Source of the DNA: Caprimulgus europaeus
Taxonomy: Eukaryota > Chordata > Aves > Caprimulgiformes > Caprimulgidae
Assembly: GCA_907165065.1 (NCBI GenBank)
Contig: OU015524.1
Coordinates: 26,768,295-26,832,294, forward strand
DNA length: 64,000 nt
Reading direction: 5' to 3'
Positions 49,099 to 62,400 of this stretch are shown piece after piece. Position numbers and translations under genes: made by a program. A model generated the notes under the pieces. That model made no database searches, was not told where the DNA came from, and saw only the letters and a list, made by a program, of their open reading frames with translations. Position 1 is the first letter of the stretch. The number at the start of each line of letters is the position of its first letter.

Positions 49099-52000
49099 AA
49101 ATAGAAAAAGTAAGGAGATTTGTTTGCCAGCAGGGGACAAATTTTCATGCTGTCAAATTAAGCTGCTCATCACACCTAGTTTTCATTTGAGTCTACACCA
49201 CCAATTTAGTCTTGATGAGATGGGACCATAAATCTCAGCCAGAAGAATTATATGACCTATTTATTTTCCTTCTGCTGCAGCCACCAGTATCCTCTGCTAC
49301 ACTGTTCTAGTGGTAGAAACTTGGGAAGCACTGCAGTGACAAAGTACTGGTCATTCAAAACCTTACCCTGCCCAGGGGCTGAGGGTACCAGAGCCCTGAC
49401 TACATCTGGAAGCCTGTGACTTAATCAGCTCTCTGTCCTCTCTGAGGTTAAAATGATGAGGCATTGACAGGCTGCATAGAGGCTGCTGTGGCTTCCCACA
49501 CTGCCTACCCTCTCAAGGTGTTGAAATGCCAGGCTGCTGGGACACCTCCCAGGGGAGCACTGCTTCTGTGGGGTGAAAACTGACCCAGAAACCTCACCCT
49601 CATCCTCCCAAGACAGCCACTGGCTCTTCTGTGCCTCTTTAGTCCGTGGCATCTCTTCCTGGTCCTGCTTACAGCCGTGAAAAAAGTTCTCACTGGCTTG
49701 CTTACAGCTGATCAGTAGAGCAGATCTGGCCATGAAAGGCGAAAAAGAGCTTTGTGTGAACAGTGGTCCTGTAAGCAGAGGTTGCTCATATCGTTTGCAG
49801 CTGCAGGACTGTCCCCTGGAGCCTTAAAATGGAGCCTAGAGGAACCCCTGCTCTTTGTTTGTAGGGTACAGGTTTTAACAGAATTATCAAGTAACTGGCT
49901 GAACGCAGAAGTTCGTGACGCCATCAAAATAAGAAGGTCTGGAGAGGGCTTTATCTGCCTTAAAAAGTTTTACATCCCTCATTTGGGTTATAGCAATTGC
50001 CTTATTATCCTCCAAGGTGCTGCACATTTTATACCTGAGCAGTGCACCCGAATTCACGCACCCAGATAGCTTTCCATTTTGTTTTCCAGAGCTGTTAAGT
50101 TCAGTGTTCATGAGCACTGGGCTAACTGTAACTTCCTCAGCAGTTATTTACCAGCTCCTTGTTGCTGTGTGACTTTCACTAAACTGCATCTCATACGAGT
50201 CTGCTGTTCTATCTTTCAGCACTGAGGAACAGTTACTGCCGGACTCGGGAGATATTTATCAAAGACATGACTGCTGATTTACTACAAAGGGCTGCTGAAT
50301 TCCTCTAGGAACTGTCTTTTGACCCATTGCTATAAATTTTGTACTGTAGAATTGGCAGACTCTCACAGCTTTTTGTTACTGAGTACCGCAAAAAGAAGTG
50401 CTGACCTCAAAAGACCTAAATATTTTAAAGTATGAAGTTGTGCAGTGGCTTGGGTGTTAGGCTAAAAAGTAGAACTGAAATATTGAATCTCTCTCATGTA
50501 TAGTAAGACACATTAGCTGTATCTTTTTTCATTTGAAAAAAATAATCTATGATAATAATTTTTTTGACATTTTTAAGTTTAGTGACGGGGGTTTGTGCCT
50601 ATGGAGCCAAATGCATAATCACATGTTGCATGACTCAATATCAGTGCATGGTTTTCTTCTGAATAAGGAAGCAAAAGTGCATTCAGTTACCTGATTTTCA
50701 TTATTTTCAGTATGCTTGTCTTACAGACTAGGAACAGACACAGCTGCATTCCTGAGAACAGTTGGAGCCCAGTTGGCACAGGGGCTGCTTGTACTCTCTC
50801 ATCTTACCACACAAACTACCTGGATACAGGAGAGGAATCTCTAAATCAGTGGGTATAAATGCCAACATTCATATACAAAGGGATGCATAAAGAGCACTCC
50901 TGGGAATTCATGGTCAGGTAGGGCAGGGGTCTGAACCTGGAAAGTAGAGGCATGAGTTTGCCTTTGCAGTACACTAGAGATGCCAGTGGAAAATCTGGGA
51001 CATAGCAGGACAACCTGGTGCATGTATCAGTGTTCAAAGCCATTTGAACATTACACAGATAGTGACTCATGACCAAGAAAAGCAGATGTGTGCCAATTAC
51101 TTTTCACTCAATCTCTCTCCTTCCCTGCCTCATCATCCCACAGAATATTGCAGAGGGTGTTTCTGCACTTATGTTGATGTTCTTGCATGGCACTTGGATG
51201 ATCTATACAGCCTCACTGCTGGGAAGGCAGCATTGCAATGAATTCCCATTTTATAGGTCACATAGGGAACAGGAGAACTGGTTAGGCTTTTATATATGGG
51301 GCAACTGGCCAGATGGGGCAGACTGATGATAGAATGGAGTGATAGGGGGAGAGAACATCTGGAGACAAAGGGAAGTCAAAGACACAGAAGAAGCTGGTAG
51401 CTGTAGGAGAAAAGGAGAGAGAGAGAAAATCAGTAGGGAGTGAAATGTGAGGAGTCTTAGTGGAAAGAGAAACTATGGGAAGAAAGAACAAAGCAGCAAA
51501 GACACTGATAAAAGATGCAGCAAATAAAGAGTATGTGAAAAGAGAGGAATAAGAACGAATATTTCACATCTGCTCATGGGGTTCAGATGACAGTTCCTGT
51601 TTAAATTCACGGTACATGTGTGAACACACAGGTTCCCTAGGTGACTTTGAAAATCTCAGCCAGGAAATCCAGCCAGCCAGAAACAATACCTCAGACAGGA
51701 AGCGTTACCTCTAGAAAAGCCAGCTCAGGAGCTGAATCACATCAACTGGCCAATTTTATTTTATTTTTTGATGGAAAAAAATGAGCTTAGGAAAAGAGAA
51801 ATGGCAGCTGCTTGTCTAATAAGGGCATTTCAGACTGTGTACATGCTCTAATACTTTCCACTGAAGAATACAGAGCCTTTCCCCATTTCCCAGTGCCTTT
51901 TGGGACTTGAATTCTGTACCAAACTCAGCTCCTTCTCTTGGCATCTCCTTCCACTTGCTTTTGTTTTTCTTCTCTGTCTCCATTGCACAGGGAAAGAAAG

Positions 52001-52849
52001 GAAGTGGCTGGGTGCTGGGAAGGAGCCTGCCTCCTGCCCCCTCCCTGCCTGCCCTTTCCAGGGGACCTCGCTCAGAGAACGGAGGAGGTTGGCTTCACTC
52101 TGAGTGAGTCTGCCATGAGATTTGTGTGATATTTGCAATGAGATGAGTAGATGTGACTGTGCCTCCTCTACTGGTGCTTCTGTAAAGCTCTTAGTTTTGT
52201 ATTGGAATCAGGTGCAGTGTTGGGCACTGTCGATACCCTTGAGAGGGGGATGATGATTAGCCATGGCCCTGGAACCACAGGAAAGGTAGCTCCTGCAGAC
52301 ACATCTGCTCCCTGCACTGGACTTCTGCATCTCTCTCCCATTTTGGAATCAATGCTTATCATCAGGCTTATTAAGATGGTAACACGGGAAATCTGCTTCT
52401 TAGCATAACCCCTCCTGCCCTTAATAACATAATTCCCATTTAATTTAAGGTAATACTCTGGTTTACGAATTTTCACACCTACACTTCTGCTCTATAAATG
52501 TAAATGAGGGGTAGGGCAGGGGATGAACTGCAAATTTATCAAAAAGAACAACCAACAAAGTTCATCAGCTGGAGCTTTAAAGGCAGCGTATTTAACACTC
52601 TTGGCTAAAATGAAACATGCGCTAGCTGTTGGTTGAAATCACACTATGTTTTCATCAAAATACAGTTCTGGAGGTGCTCTTCATTCCTGCTTCACTGGCT
52701 TGCACATTATAATTTAATCTCAAAATCCAGAATTTGGCTCTTTCTCCAAACAGTAAGTGGAAATCTGCTTCTTTGTGTTTCCCTAATTTATATAATTTGT
52801 AATAACAATAAGTCTCCTGAGCTGGTGGTGGAAGTCAAATGACAGACCC
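49099..52849. other. Gene-free unique sequence
   Basis: Contains the purine-skewed block and some GC-richer stretches (49400-49900, 51850-52120) with several overlapping short frames. None has a recognisable domain. A pyrimidine tract ending in TCTTTCAG at 50220 looks like a splice acceptor but leads to a stop within 30 codons. Confidence 0.5.
51328..51560 (+). other. Purine-skewed block
   Basis: About 230 bp in which the plus strand is mostly A and G, with local runs such as GGAGAAAAGGAGAGAGAGAG (51405-51424). It is not a simple tandem repeat. I recognise no element in it. Confidence 0.5.
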
Positions 52850-53340
52850 TTCACCTATTATGCCGTGTTTTTTATCAATTAGCTTGCTGAATATTCCAGA
52901 TGAAACCAGTGTTTGTATTGGCCACAATCCGGGCTGTGCCTGAAGAAGTATTTTAGTGAAATGAACATTAGGAGAGCTTTGGAATATTAAGCCAAAAATA
53001 GATTTTTTTTTGCTTAAATAAAATACTCTCCTTAGCCTGTTGCATGCATAGTGTACTATTTAAGCTGTCATTTCAGACTGACCTATTTTCAGACGTTCAG
53101 CATCTGTAAAAAAATTAATAATGATAAAGAGGGAATTCATATTTTCAGGCTTTTAAAAAGCCCATTGTGTTAAGTCACCAGCTCTTACAATAGGCATCTG
53201 TCTGAGAAGTATTCCTCAAACTTTCACATGAAGTGGTGCTGTGTTCATTAAACACCCTGCTTTTGTAGTTCCCTCCGGTCAAAGATAAAACGCTTCTGAG
53301 GAGCTTTCCAAAGCAGATTTGTGAAATCACATATATTTCT
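52850..53340. promoter_or_regulatory. Candidate conserved non-coding block
   Basis: About 490 bp without repeats and without any long frame, holding CAATTAGC (52877-52884), GGAATATTAAGCC, AATTAATAATGATAAAG and TCAAAGATAAAACG (LEF/GATA-like, near 53279). Its complexity and lack of erosion into low-complexity DNA set it apart from its surroundings. Conservation must be tested. Confidence 0.18.
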
Positions 53341-53894
53341 GTCTTGAGGAGAGCCTACCTGGATGCTCACGAGCTTCAATAGTCACAGCATTTATTGATG
53401 GCTGTGTCAAGAGCTGAGCGAATTTATTTCACATGAGTAAATTTTTCAGATGAGATGAAGGATGGGAAGTGAATTATCTTCCAAGCAATAACTATGCTAC
53501 ATAACCACATGTGTTTTACAGAACTAGGCTAAGGGACTACTGAGTATGTTAGTACTGCAGACGCCTTTTGTGTTTTCTCTCCTTTTTAGGACATACTAGA
53601 GCTGTATAATTAAATGGAGATTATTGGCAACATTATTTAGCAGTCATTATGGAGTCATTAGGGTTCTGCTTGGGCAAGAAGATAAGTCCCCTTCCTCTCT
53701 CACGCTTAATGCTTCTATCAACAGCTTAGAAAAGTGGTTCACAATGAATTGCTACTTAAGAAGTCCTATCTTCCTCTGCAATCTCCCTCCTGTTGTTCTT
53801 CCCTGTGGGCTAGCTCAGAGGGTCAGTACACTTAGCTTGCCTGATGTAATGCAGACTTTCCCATAGCTTTTGGCACTTTGCAACTGCTCCTGTA

Positions 53895-53930
53895 AAAATT
53901 TTTTTTTTAAAAAAAAGGAAAAAAAAAAGG
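53895..53930. repeat. T-run followed by A-runs (homopolymer palindrome)
   Basis: AAATTTTTTTTTTAAAAAAAA is followed by GGAAAAAAAAAAGGG-type sequence. It is self-complementary low-complexity DNA, interrupting otherwise ordinary sequence. Confidence 0.8.
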
Positions 53931-54111
53931 GACTCACAGGGGATGGAGAAAGAGTCACTGCTGATCCAAACAGTTATGTCTTTCTTGTATTTTGTTCTGT
54001 AAGGAGCAGGCTGGCTGTGTCGAGTGGCTCCCCAGACACGGCAAGGCCACAGCCAATGCTTCTCACCGTGACATCTCACAAAGCTCCAGGTTGCTCCGTG
54101 GAGAAGGAGTT

Positions 54112-54720
54112 ATGCCACCTAACTGCTCCCTGGGCTCTGTGCCTCTCTGGTGGCTGCTCCAACACAGGGTTTTTGAGGGCTGGATTCCCTTCATACCACA
54201 CTGTGGAAGTGGGCATACAGTCTGGTGTCATTACATAGCAGTTAATAACTCTGCAGACGTGTGTGTGTGTGTAGGTCAGAGCTGGCTGGAAAAGGAAATG
54301 TCTGCTTTGTGGGAAATTCCAGGTTGTCAACTGTTTCATTTTGTTCTGTGCTGGAATGAAACATCAACATTTCCAAATACTTGGCAATCTGGGACAGTCT
54401 GTGCCAGTGCTCACCCTCCTGCCAGTCAGTCCCTGCAGCTGGTGGCTGGCCAGGCAGTCCTGCGCAGCGCCCGGGCACCCAGCACCATGGCCTTCCGGTG
54501 CGCCGGGAAGGGGCAGAGAGCTGCCGGCTGGCTGGGCTGCCCAGGGAGTCTCCAGGGCAAGTTTAATGAAACCAGCATTCAGTTTAATGAAACTTCTGAC
54601 AGGCAAACAGCAATGTGTTTTCAAAGCAGACCATTACTGTATTTTGTTTTCTTATGTTTTCATTTGATATTTTTTTTTGAAACAAAACGAAGCCAACGTC
54701 TCTTCACTTTCAATTGGTGA
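54112..54720 (+). other. Longest ATG-initiated open frame; probably not a gene
   Basis: From ATG at 54112 about 202 codons are open to the stop after ...LFTFNW. An upstream extension to 53992 would have to begin at TTG. Other frames are also open across 54076-54667, because this 0.5-kb patch is GC-rich and poor in stop codons. The translation has no domain I recognise, a scattered Cys/Trp content and a hydrophobic FVFLCFHLIFFF run from a T-rich stretch. GTTTAATGAAAC is repeated 21 bp apart (54561 and 54582), giving KFNETSIQFNETS. I favour chance. Confidence 0.15.
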
Positions 54721-55772
54721 CCTGATAAACTCCACACCGCAGAGACCTGAGAAATGTACTGACTGAGGGGCAGAAGGAAAATGGTGCACGTATGCTCAGA
54801 AGAAGTGGCAGTATTTTCTTCTCTTCCAGGACAAAACCCTCTTTCACAGTCTTGTGCCCTCAGCTGCAAGATGTGTCAAAAAAGCATCCAGCAGTTCCCA
54901 GGCTTATCCTTTAAAATGGAAAAAGAAAAAAGTAATTATGAATTTTTAAAATTTTATTTTATTTTTTTTTTTCCTGCTGGAGCCTAACTGAGGACTTAAT
55001 TTTTTAGGCTTCATTGTTGAACACTTCAGCACTTTCCATGTAACGCATATCAGTGCAGAGGTGAGGGGTAAGAAGTGCACTATGCCAATGTGCAACCAGC
55101 ATGGGTTAATCTTGCGAGGTGCTCAGCACTGGCAGTTAGCAGGAGCCAGGGTTTCAAGTCAGAGAGCAAGGAACACGTTTCCACCTTGAATCAGTAACAG
55201 TGATATGCATTCTTACTGTCCATGTCTAAACTGAGTTCCCAAGTCCAGTCCCACACCCTGGACACTGCTAATTTCATGGCAGCACACAACCTTTTCTCCC
55301 TTGTCTCTCCCAGTGTCCCTGGGACACCAGGCATCTGTCTCCGCATCACCAGACCCAGCCACTGACACTAACAAGAACTTTTCTGGTAATTCCAGAAGTA
55401 CCAGGACTTCATTAGAAAATTTTGTGATCAGTTTTAATGATGGCAGGAGTAGACCATAGAGTTAACAGAAGATGAGAAAGCAAGTGTTCTAGGACATTAG
55501 CAAAGCAGTAGAGATGACTTCCATCTACTGCCCTAGGGTATGCATCTCAAAATACACTTTTTCCCTAGAAAGAAATAATTTCCTCTATTTTAAAAACTTT
55601 TCCTTTATTATCTCAAATGAAAGCAACACTCTCACTAAACTGTTGGACATTTTCTTCTGAGTAGTTGTGTACATGCTGTTGCAGACACCTGCCTGAAGTA
55701 TTTTTTTCTACTATACCTCAGAGATGTTTAACAGCTAAGCAGTGACAAAGCTCTGAGACAGTTAAGATACTA

Positions 55773-55802
55773 AATATAAATATATATATATATATATATA
55801 TA
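55773..55802. repeat. (TA)n microsatellite
   Basis: Eleven uninterrupted TA units (55781-55802), preceded by AATATAAA. Likely polymorphic. Confidence 0.95.
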
Positions 55803-57269
55803 CACAGAAAGATGATGCTACATTTGAATAGCAAATGTACCATAGACCTTTGATTTTAAGAGGAAAGTTAATACGAAGAAGCAAGAAATCTGATATGCAG
55901 AGCCAGTAACTTCCCTGCAGCCCATCTTGTGAGTCGGTTGATCCTACTGAGTGTGTCCAGGTCTGGTCTGAATTGCAAATGGGGCTCACCCTGGCAACGT
56001 TATTTTGGCAACAGCAGCTGGGTGAATGGCACGCAGGGCAGACAAAGCCCCAGCGAGGCACGTGTGAAGGTCTGAGCAGCAGTGGCAGAATTTCATAGTC
56101 ATTACTGCAAACTTTTTCACTATTATGCATGAGTGGTGACAGGCTTGCATTGTTAATCAGAGTAATTAGGATTTAGTTGAGGCATGACAATAACCTGTGC
56201 CTCATAAAGGCCTGAAGGCTATCCATTTTCTCCCCTTTTCCTAGGAGCCTCCTATTGTGATTCGTAGATAGCCCAGCAGGAATGCAATCAGGAAATCTCC
56301 AGTGAATCAGTGTCCCTAAATCTTCAGGCTTGACAGGTTGAAGTCTGACAAGCTATTAGAAAAAACTACTGATCATTAGGCTGCCTAAAATAGACTTTAC
56401 TTGTTTCTGTCTGTATTCATTGATTTATCTGTAGAATGATATTGTTTGAAGCTTAGATTACTCATGCTGCTGCCAGCTGACATAGTTTGTATGATAAAAT
56501 GACAAAGTATGGCTCTGGCTAAACATACAAGCCTTTCTGTCTTCACTGTTTCATTGCTTTTGACTCATTCTATGGTAATAAAAAGTTTGTTCAATATTAT
56601 TGTGAGAAACAAAAACAGAAATATATATACTGAATGTTTTAATGCAATTTTTGATCACTCCAAATCCTAGTAACTATAACAGACATGGAAGGGTAGCTTC
56701 AGCTTTCCCCAGATCATTTCAGATCAGTGATTTCTAGGTCAAATGCTGTGGGCTATGCACTTTGCTTCACAGAGTTCAGAACTAGGCTTATTACAAAATC
56801 TCTGCTAAAAACTCTCCTTTGTGCATGACTTTTCCTCTCCTAAGCAATGTTTTAATTAAAAAATAATTAAATTTAAATTTAATTTAAAATAAACTGATTA
56901 GGTCTATGATACTTTATTTGAGTTGTGAGATCTACTTCAGAGTTATTCTTATACTCTACTCAAGCTTTCATACAAAAAAAAAAAAATTAGATTGGAAAAT
57001 TTCTGAACAGGCAATTTTCTTGAACAGGGTTGCATTCCTGTTTGTCATGTGTTTTTCCAGTCTTCCCATCTTATTTCTTCCATTTAAAAAAAATTACTGG
57101 CTTTCTTACAGGATTCAAATGTCAAAGTGGAAAAATAAGAACTAATTCTGCTCTTCTTTCCCTTTGGCAGGCATGCTGTCATCCTACTCTTTTGAAACAA
57201 AAAACATCTATTTTGCACCATTATGCATGTGGGTCATATATGCATAAACAACCTTAAACATGTATTTGT

Positions 57270-57308
57270 ATACACTTGCATATACATATACACATACATA
57301 TACATATA
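57270..57308 (+). repeat. (TACATA)n imperfect microsatellite
   Basis: TACATA/TACACA units repeat imperfectly, giving about 30 bp of alternating T/A/C sequence. Confidence 0.85.
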
Positions 57309-58449
57309 GTATGGATGTGGTACGTTATCTACATAAATTTTGCCATTTGTGGAAGATATGCAATGTAACCTCTAAAAAGAAATGAAGATTCACTTGTTAT
57401 TTAAAGCAGAGAGAACTTACACTTACTTACATTTACAGATATCGAAGACAAGAAATTTGGCATGGCACAAGCATGGTCATATACCTGCAAAAGGATCGAG
57501 GGATACTTAACATAGCAGCAAGTCTCAACTCTTATGCAAACATGTTATTCTTTGTATTGCATTCTTCTTGTTAGTACCTGCATGAATAATACACACCTCT
57601 TATGTTTACATTGTGTTGTATTTCCATTTATTACTTCAAGAAGGTCCACATACAACAGGTTGAGAGAGACAGCACAAAAACTCTCTGAGATTTTCCTAAG
57701 ACTCTGCACAAAGGCTGAAGCTGCAGTTAGAACCTATTGTGGCTTAATTTGTAGTCCTCATACATGGATTTGCTGAAGGAGGTTTACCATACTACATTTT
57801 GCATGAAAGGTGAAATATATGCAACCAGACTGATGTTTCCATTTAGCCAGGCATCAGAAACAAATTATGCTTCAAGTTTTTTGCAGAGATAAAGTTCAAA
57901 TCATTCTGTAGAGGAGAAAGAATTCAGTACGGTATCTTCATCACAAATTGTTTACTAGGAATTAATATATTAGAAATCTACATTAATGTATTTTCAGGAA
58001 CAATCAGAAATACCCTCTTTGAGTCCTTACAGTATGCCCCTCTCTCTGGTACCTGAATACATAATGCCAGGTTCTGCATTCGCCCCCCTGCCCACTCTGC
58101 CCCGATGATGCTATGGATGGTATTAATGTAGATCTGTGCAAACTTATGAAACAAGCACTGATGGAACATTAACCTCTGAGTTAGTATGAGAATCAGATGG
58201 AGAAGGTTTTTCATAAGCTAAGCTTTCCTTAGGCCCTTCCATTATTTTATTTCGTTGTCTGATTTCTTTGCTTAGTGAACCTTTAAAAAGCAATTCAGAG
58301 ACTTTTGGGTTCATTAGTAACATATCAGTCTCCACCAAGATACTTCTGAAAAATAGTCAGCTGGGGAATTGTATAAAAATGAGAAAGCTCTTTAAGGCAG
58401 AATTGGAAATAGCAGTTAAAAGAGTAAAATACTTGCAAGTAGCATGAAT

Positions 58450-59480
58450 ACTTCTAAAAGAATAAATGTATGCCATTATCAATAGCATTGATAAAAAGGG
58501 ACTCTGAATGAGCCACGGACAGAATCAGCCAGCATAGTTCAACAGCAGTGTAGCAGACACCATTCAAAATGAAAAGACATCTAAAATATGGAAGCTGTGT
58601 CCAAAGAAAGAAAACAGAGGAAGAGTATAATCCCCAGCAAAATAAATGTTAAACCACAGCAAAGCAAGCCAAAAATATTAGTGGAAGCAACTTGCAGAAG
58701 TAGTGAGAGCTAACAGTAAAGCCTTTTGTATATACATCAGAAGCAGCACAGTTGGACAGTTAGCAGGATGAGAAGAAGCAGCAAAGGAAGATAAAGACAT
58801 TATGGAACAGCTAAAAGATTAATTTGCACTGGTTCCTGCTGTAAGTGAGGTGGGAGTCTTTCACACTGGGGTCATTCTTTACACTGAATGAGTCTGTGCA
58901 AACTCTCAGATTGGAGCGTTGGAGATTTTAGAGCAAATCAGCACCACAACAAATCAGTAACAATAGACGGTATGCACACAGGAGATTTGGAAGAATTCAA
59001 ATATGAAATTGTCAGTCAATCAACTGTCATTGTGATTGATCAAATCAGCACCAGTGTCAGGATAACATTGAAGGTATACATAACGGGAACAAGAGTAATC
59101 AAGAGGAGTTTTCTGTAGAGGAATCTAAAACGATAATGCCCTTCCACTTGCAAAAGTGATGACTGAAAGGTAGTGTGGTGAAAATATCTAAAATCATGAA
59201 GACATGAACTATGGGCCATCTTACTAGACAGCAAGAAAGTACAGAAAAATGAAATTATTTTTTGTTCAGCACATTGTGGAACTCCTTGCCATGGGATGGA
59301 TGCTGTGAAGGACAAATTTATGAAGCTTTTTTCCCCTGAAATTACTGGATTAGGCAGATTCATGAAGATCAGATGAGTTGTTGGGTGTTAATACGTGGTG
59401 GTTTACATGCTGCCTCTGGCTCAGAAAGTGCTTCAGTTGGTAAATGTTGGAAGATGGGAAGTAGGCAATAGCTGAAGAGC
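58450..59480 (+). mobile_element. Ancient eroded CR1-like LINE, sense, RT core deleted
   Basis: This is a strongly diverged CR1-superfamily element of the type shared by turtles, crocodilians and birds. Landmarks occur in family order. A segment between the endonuclease and RT domains ends near TACATCAGAAGCAG (about 58733-58746). Next comes the start of the RT domain, with LEQIS followed by NKSVTIDG at 58948-58971, equivalent to the family's NKSPGPDG block, and KYEI at 58999-59010. The C-terminal and 3' UTR part carries TGGAACTCCTTGCC (59277-59290), AGATTCATGAAGATC near 59358 and TTGGAAGATGGGA near 59447. Most of the RT catalytic core is missing between about 59100 and 59150. The left boundary is uncertain by about 100 bp. 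The assignment rests on remembered consensus. Confidence 0.83.
58888..59118 (+). pseudogene. Reverse-transcriptase scrap of ancient CR1 ORF2
   Basis: A 76-codon open stretch lies inside the ancient LINE. About residues 21-41 (NKSVTIDGMHTGDLEEFKYE) align in order with the N-terminal RT block of CR1 ORF2, where the family has a K-S-P-G-P-D-G-I-H signature followed by L-K-x-x-K-Y-E-I. The two family prolines and the first glycine are replaced. Beyond about residue 60 the frame no longer resembles RT, and the YxDD-type catalytic motif is absent. This is a chance-preserved open window in a dead element, not a gene. Confidence 0.75.
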
Positions 59481-62400
59481 AGACACTCAGAAGAAGGGTA
59501 CAGGATGAGCCCTACTTTAACTGAACCTGCTGCCACAGTTAAAACACTGTCAAAGAAACATTGGTCTGGGCCTGTGTTAGATTTCCCATGCTTTCACCCC
59601 ATGAACTAGGCTTTTTGTCTGTATAATTCTCCTCATTTCCAGGGATGCTAGCTTGTGTGATAGTTTGCCTGTTCTGACTGGATGACCAGGCACAACCTGG
59701 GCAGGAGAAACATGAGAGAGATCCCTAAAGGAGAAGCCTTTTGAAACCTTTGGATAAAAATCTGTTAAATAATTCTGTCATTTTCTGTCTGTCTTAAAAA
59801 ATGATGTGGTTCAACAAACAAAATGAAACAACTGACCACAGTTAATTTTTCCACAATGTTTTTTGCTTTACTGTGTAAATGGTTTAGTATTACTGGCTCT
59901 TATCCCCTCAGCATGTGTTTAGCTCTGTCTTTGCTTTTGGGTGGAGACAGGAATGGCAGGTAAGTTCTCTCACCTGTATTACTTCTGACTTTAAGAAAGC
60001 AGAATGTGATTTATTTTCTTTAGCTATGAAACCATGACACAGGACAGATAAAGTGATTTGCTCCTGTGTATACAGGAAAACCTACCGTCAAACCAGAAAC
60101 TAAATCCAGGACTTCTGAGTCTCATTTTCCACCCTGATCATTGAAATGTCCTCTGAAATCAGTAAAAGTGTTCAAGTCATGAGGTATTACTTCAGATTCT
60201 ATTCGGGGTATATTTGACTGTGATATGGTTTTGTTTTGTTTTGTTTTTAAAAATATTTTCCATGCTCTATCATAAAAAAATTTCAGCTTGAACACAGTTA
60301 ACTCAGCCTAAGCTTTGGAAACAAGATTTAGGCCCTTCAGGGGATTGTCCTTCCCTGGTGTTGTTAATCCTGTGGTTTTTAAGGCATTTTTTTCATAAAA
60401 AGGAAATGTGTTTTGTTTTATTTCAATGTTTACAAGTGTTTGTCTGGGAAATATAGGATTATAAAGGAACACATTTCAAGCACCACGCTGGGTGTGTTAG
60501 TGCTTTGTATTCTGCTACCACATCTGAACTTCCTTCATGTTGTGTTTCATAATGTCCCAGACAAATAAGAATGAGATCATATTGCTAGAATTGTTTAATC
60601 GTCAGTGGTCTGACCCTGAAAAAGATGAGGCACGTTAGCTTTCCATCACCCTGGACTGGAACTGAGGTTGCACAGCATCTGGCAGGATGTTCTCAGCACC
60701 TCTCAGAATTTGTGCTTTTAACTTAAGTCCCAGACCACATCTATTTTCTTCAATATACTGCAAACATATAATTATAGTTAGCACAATTGGTACTTTCACT
60801 TTTAACTAAAATGCCTCTACCCAGCAGGCAAAATAATAAACATGAGATGACATTGTGATGAATGATGATGCCTCCAACAAAGTGCTTGAGCCATAAATGG
60901 AAAGAGACAGTAAATTTCATCCTATTTTTTGAAATTGTATATGCTGCAAATCCATTTGTAATGAAAATTAAATACTGCAATAATGTAACAACTTCTCTTG
61001 TCCTCAGTTCAAGTCCTGATGGGGAGTTTCAAGACAGCCTAATAAAAGACACATTGACTTGAGAGTGGTTCCCTGTGATAAGGCTGTTTCCAGTTGTAGA
61101 CCTTTGCAGTCTTTCATTTTAAGGAATAAAGAAAAGGAGGTGAGGCCAGGAAAATGGGTAAAGAAGATAAAATGTGCAAAACACAATGTGTTTGGGGCAC
61201 CCTTTTCCTGCTATCTGTACAATTGTACAGTCCATTGATTACAGTGGCATTTCTCCTGACTCAAATTTACACAAATGGAACAGCACCAGACCTTCAGATA
61301 ACCATGATTTATGCCCTTCCTGGCAGTTACAGCAGATAATGGTGTTAAACTATACCTTCTCCTGTTTAAACACATTGACATTTGTGACATAGGGCATTAT
61401 CTTAGAAATGACAAATATGATAATTTTGTACCAAGGCTCACAGATGGATTTCAAGGACTCGAAAATAACTGCTTACATAAGTTTTTAATTTATTTCTTTT
61501 TCAGGGTTCAAACTGGACTAACTTTCTATTGCAAAGACACAATATTAATAAAAATTTTACAGACTGATTGAAATACTGCAATTTTTCAAATAAAGTTTTC
61601 TGGCTGAATGCCAGCTTTTGAGTAAAAGGAAATACTCAATAAGAAGCTCAAATTATTTCAGAAAGGTTTACATAAAAATATAAAAAGTCCATAAGTAAGT
61701 TTTTGCAATTAATATGAAATACATTATCCATTTGCATGTTCATTCTTTGAATGGCTCTAAATCCATTATCTATTTAGATAATATTGACAATAATTTTATG
61801 ATCTGAATTTCCTGAAAAATAAATGTCTTTTTGCTTCACAGACTAGCACACAGTCTTCCTGGAGAGGAATCCTGTTTTGGGGTTACTTCTAAGGACTCAC
61901 CACCCCTATCGTTTGGCAGTTCCTGATCTCTGAAGGAAGAGCACGAAGCCCATACAAGCTGCTGCTCTGTCCTTCTGTCTGGCTGGCACACTCTGATCCC
62001 CAACACCAGAGCAGTAATGCAGCTGAATTAACAGAAGGTTTGCCTGTACCACACTCACAGAAATTACTTTGCGGATTATGGAAAAAGTGGTTTCAGGAAT
62101 CTGTCTTGTCTGCTGAAAAAAGATTTAATGAAAAATTGATGACCAAACCGAGCACTAGTCTCTTCTCAATGAAACCCTTGTTTGAGCCAAAATTCCCAGA
62201 AGCATTAGTAGTGAATTTGAGTAAGTTTAGAAGAGCAGTACCAGCTGAGGAATAACTGCAGCACCATGTTTGGAGAATGCCGTCTGTTTGCTCCTGCTTT
62301 ATAACATTCCTGAGCGTGGTAAGCACTTGAGATTGCCACTGCTGGGCATGCCAGCTGGCTCGCCTTCCTTCTTCTGTTCTGCAGAAGAATCCTGGCAAGT

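Larger units (their letters stand above)
54721..58449. other. Gene-free unique sequence
   Basis: AT-rich, with the TA and TACATA microsatellites and an AATTAAATTTAAATTTAATT self-complementary stretch near 56864. No gene recognised. The longest frame is 122 codons on the minus strand (55762-56130) with no domain. Confidence 0.5.

Noticed and set aside
50203..50310. Possible exon after TCTTTCAG at 50220
   Set aside because: A good-looking acceptor, but the best frame stops within about 28 codons without a donor. The growth-factor-like CRTRE string is too short to mean anything.
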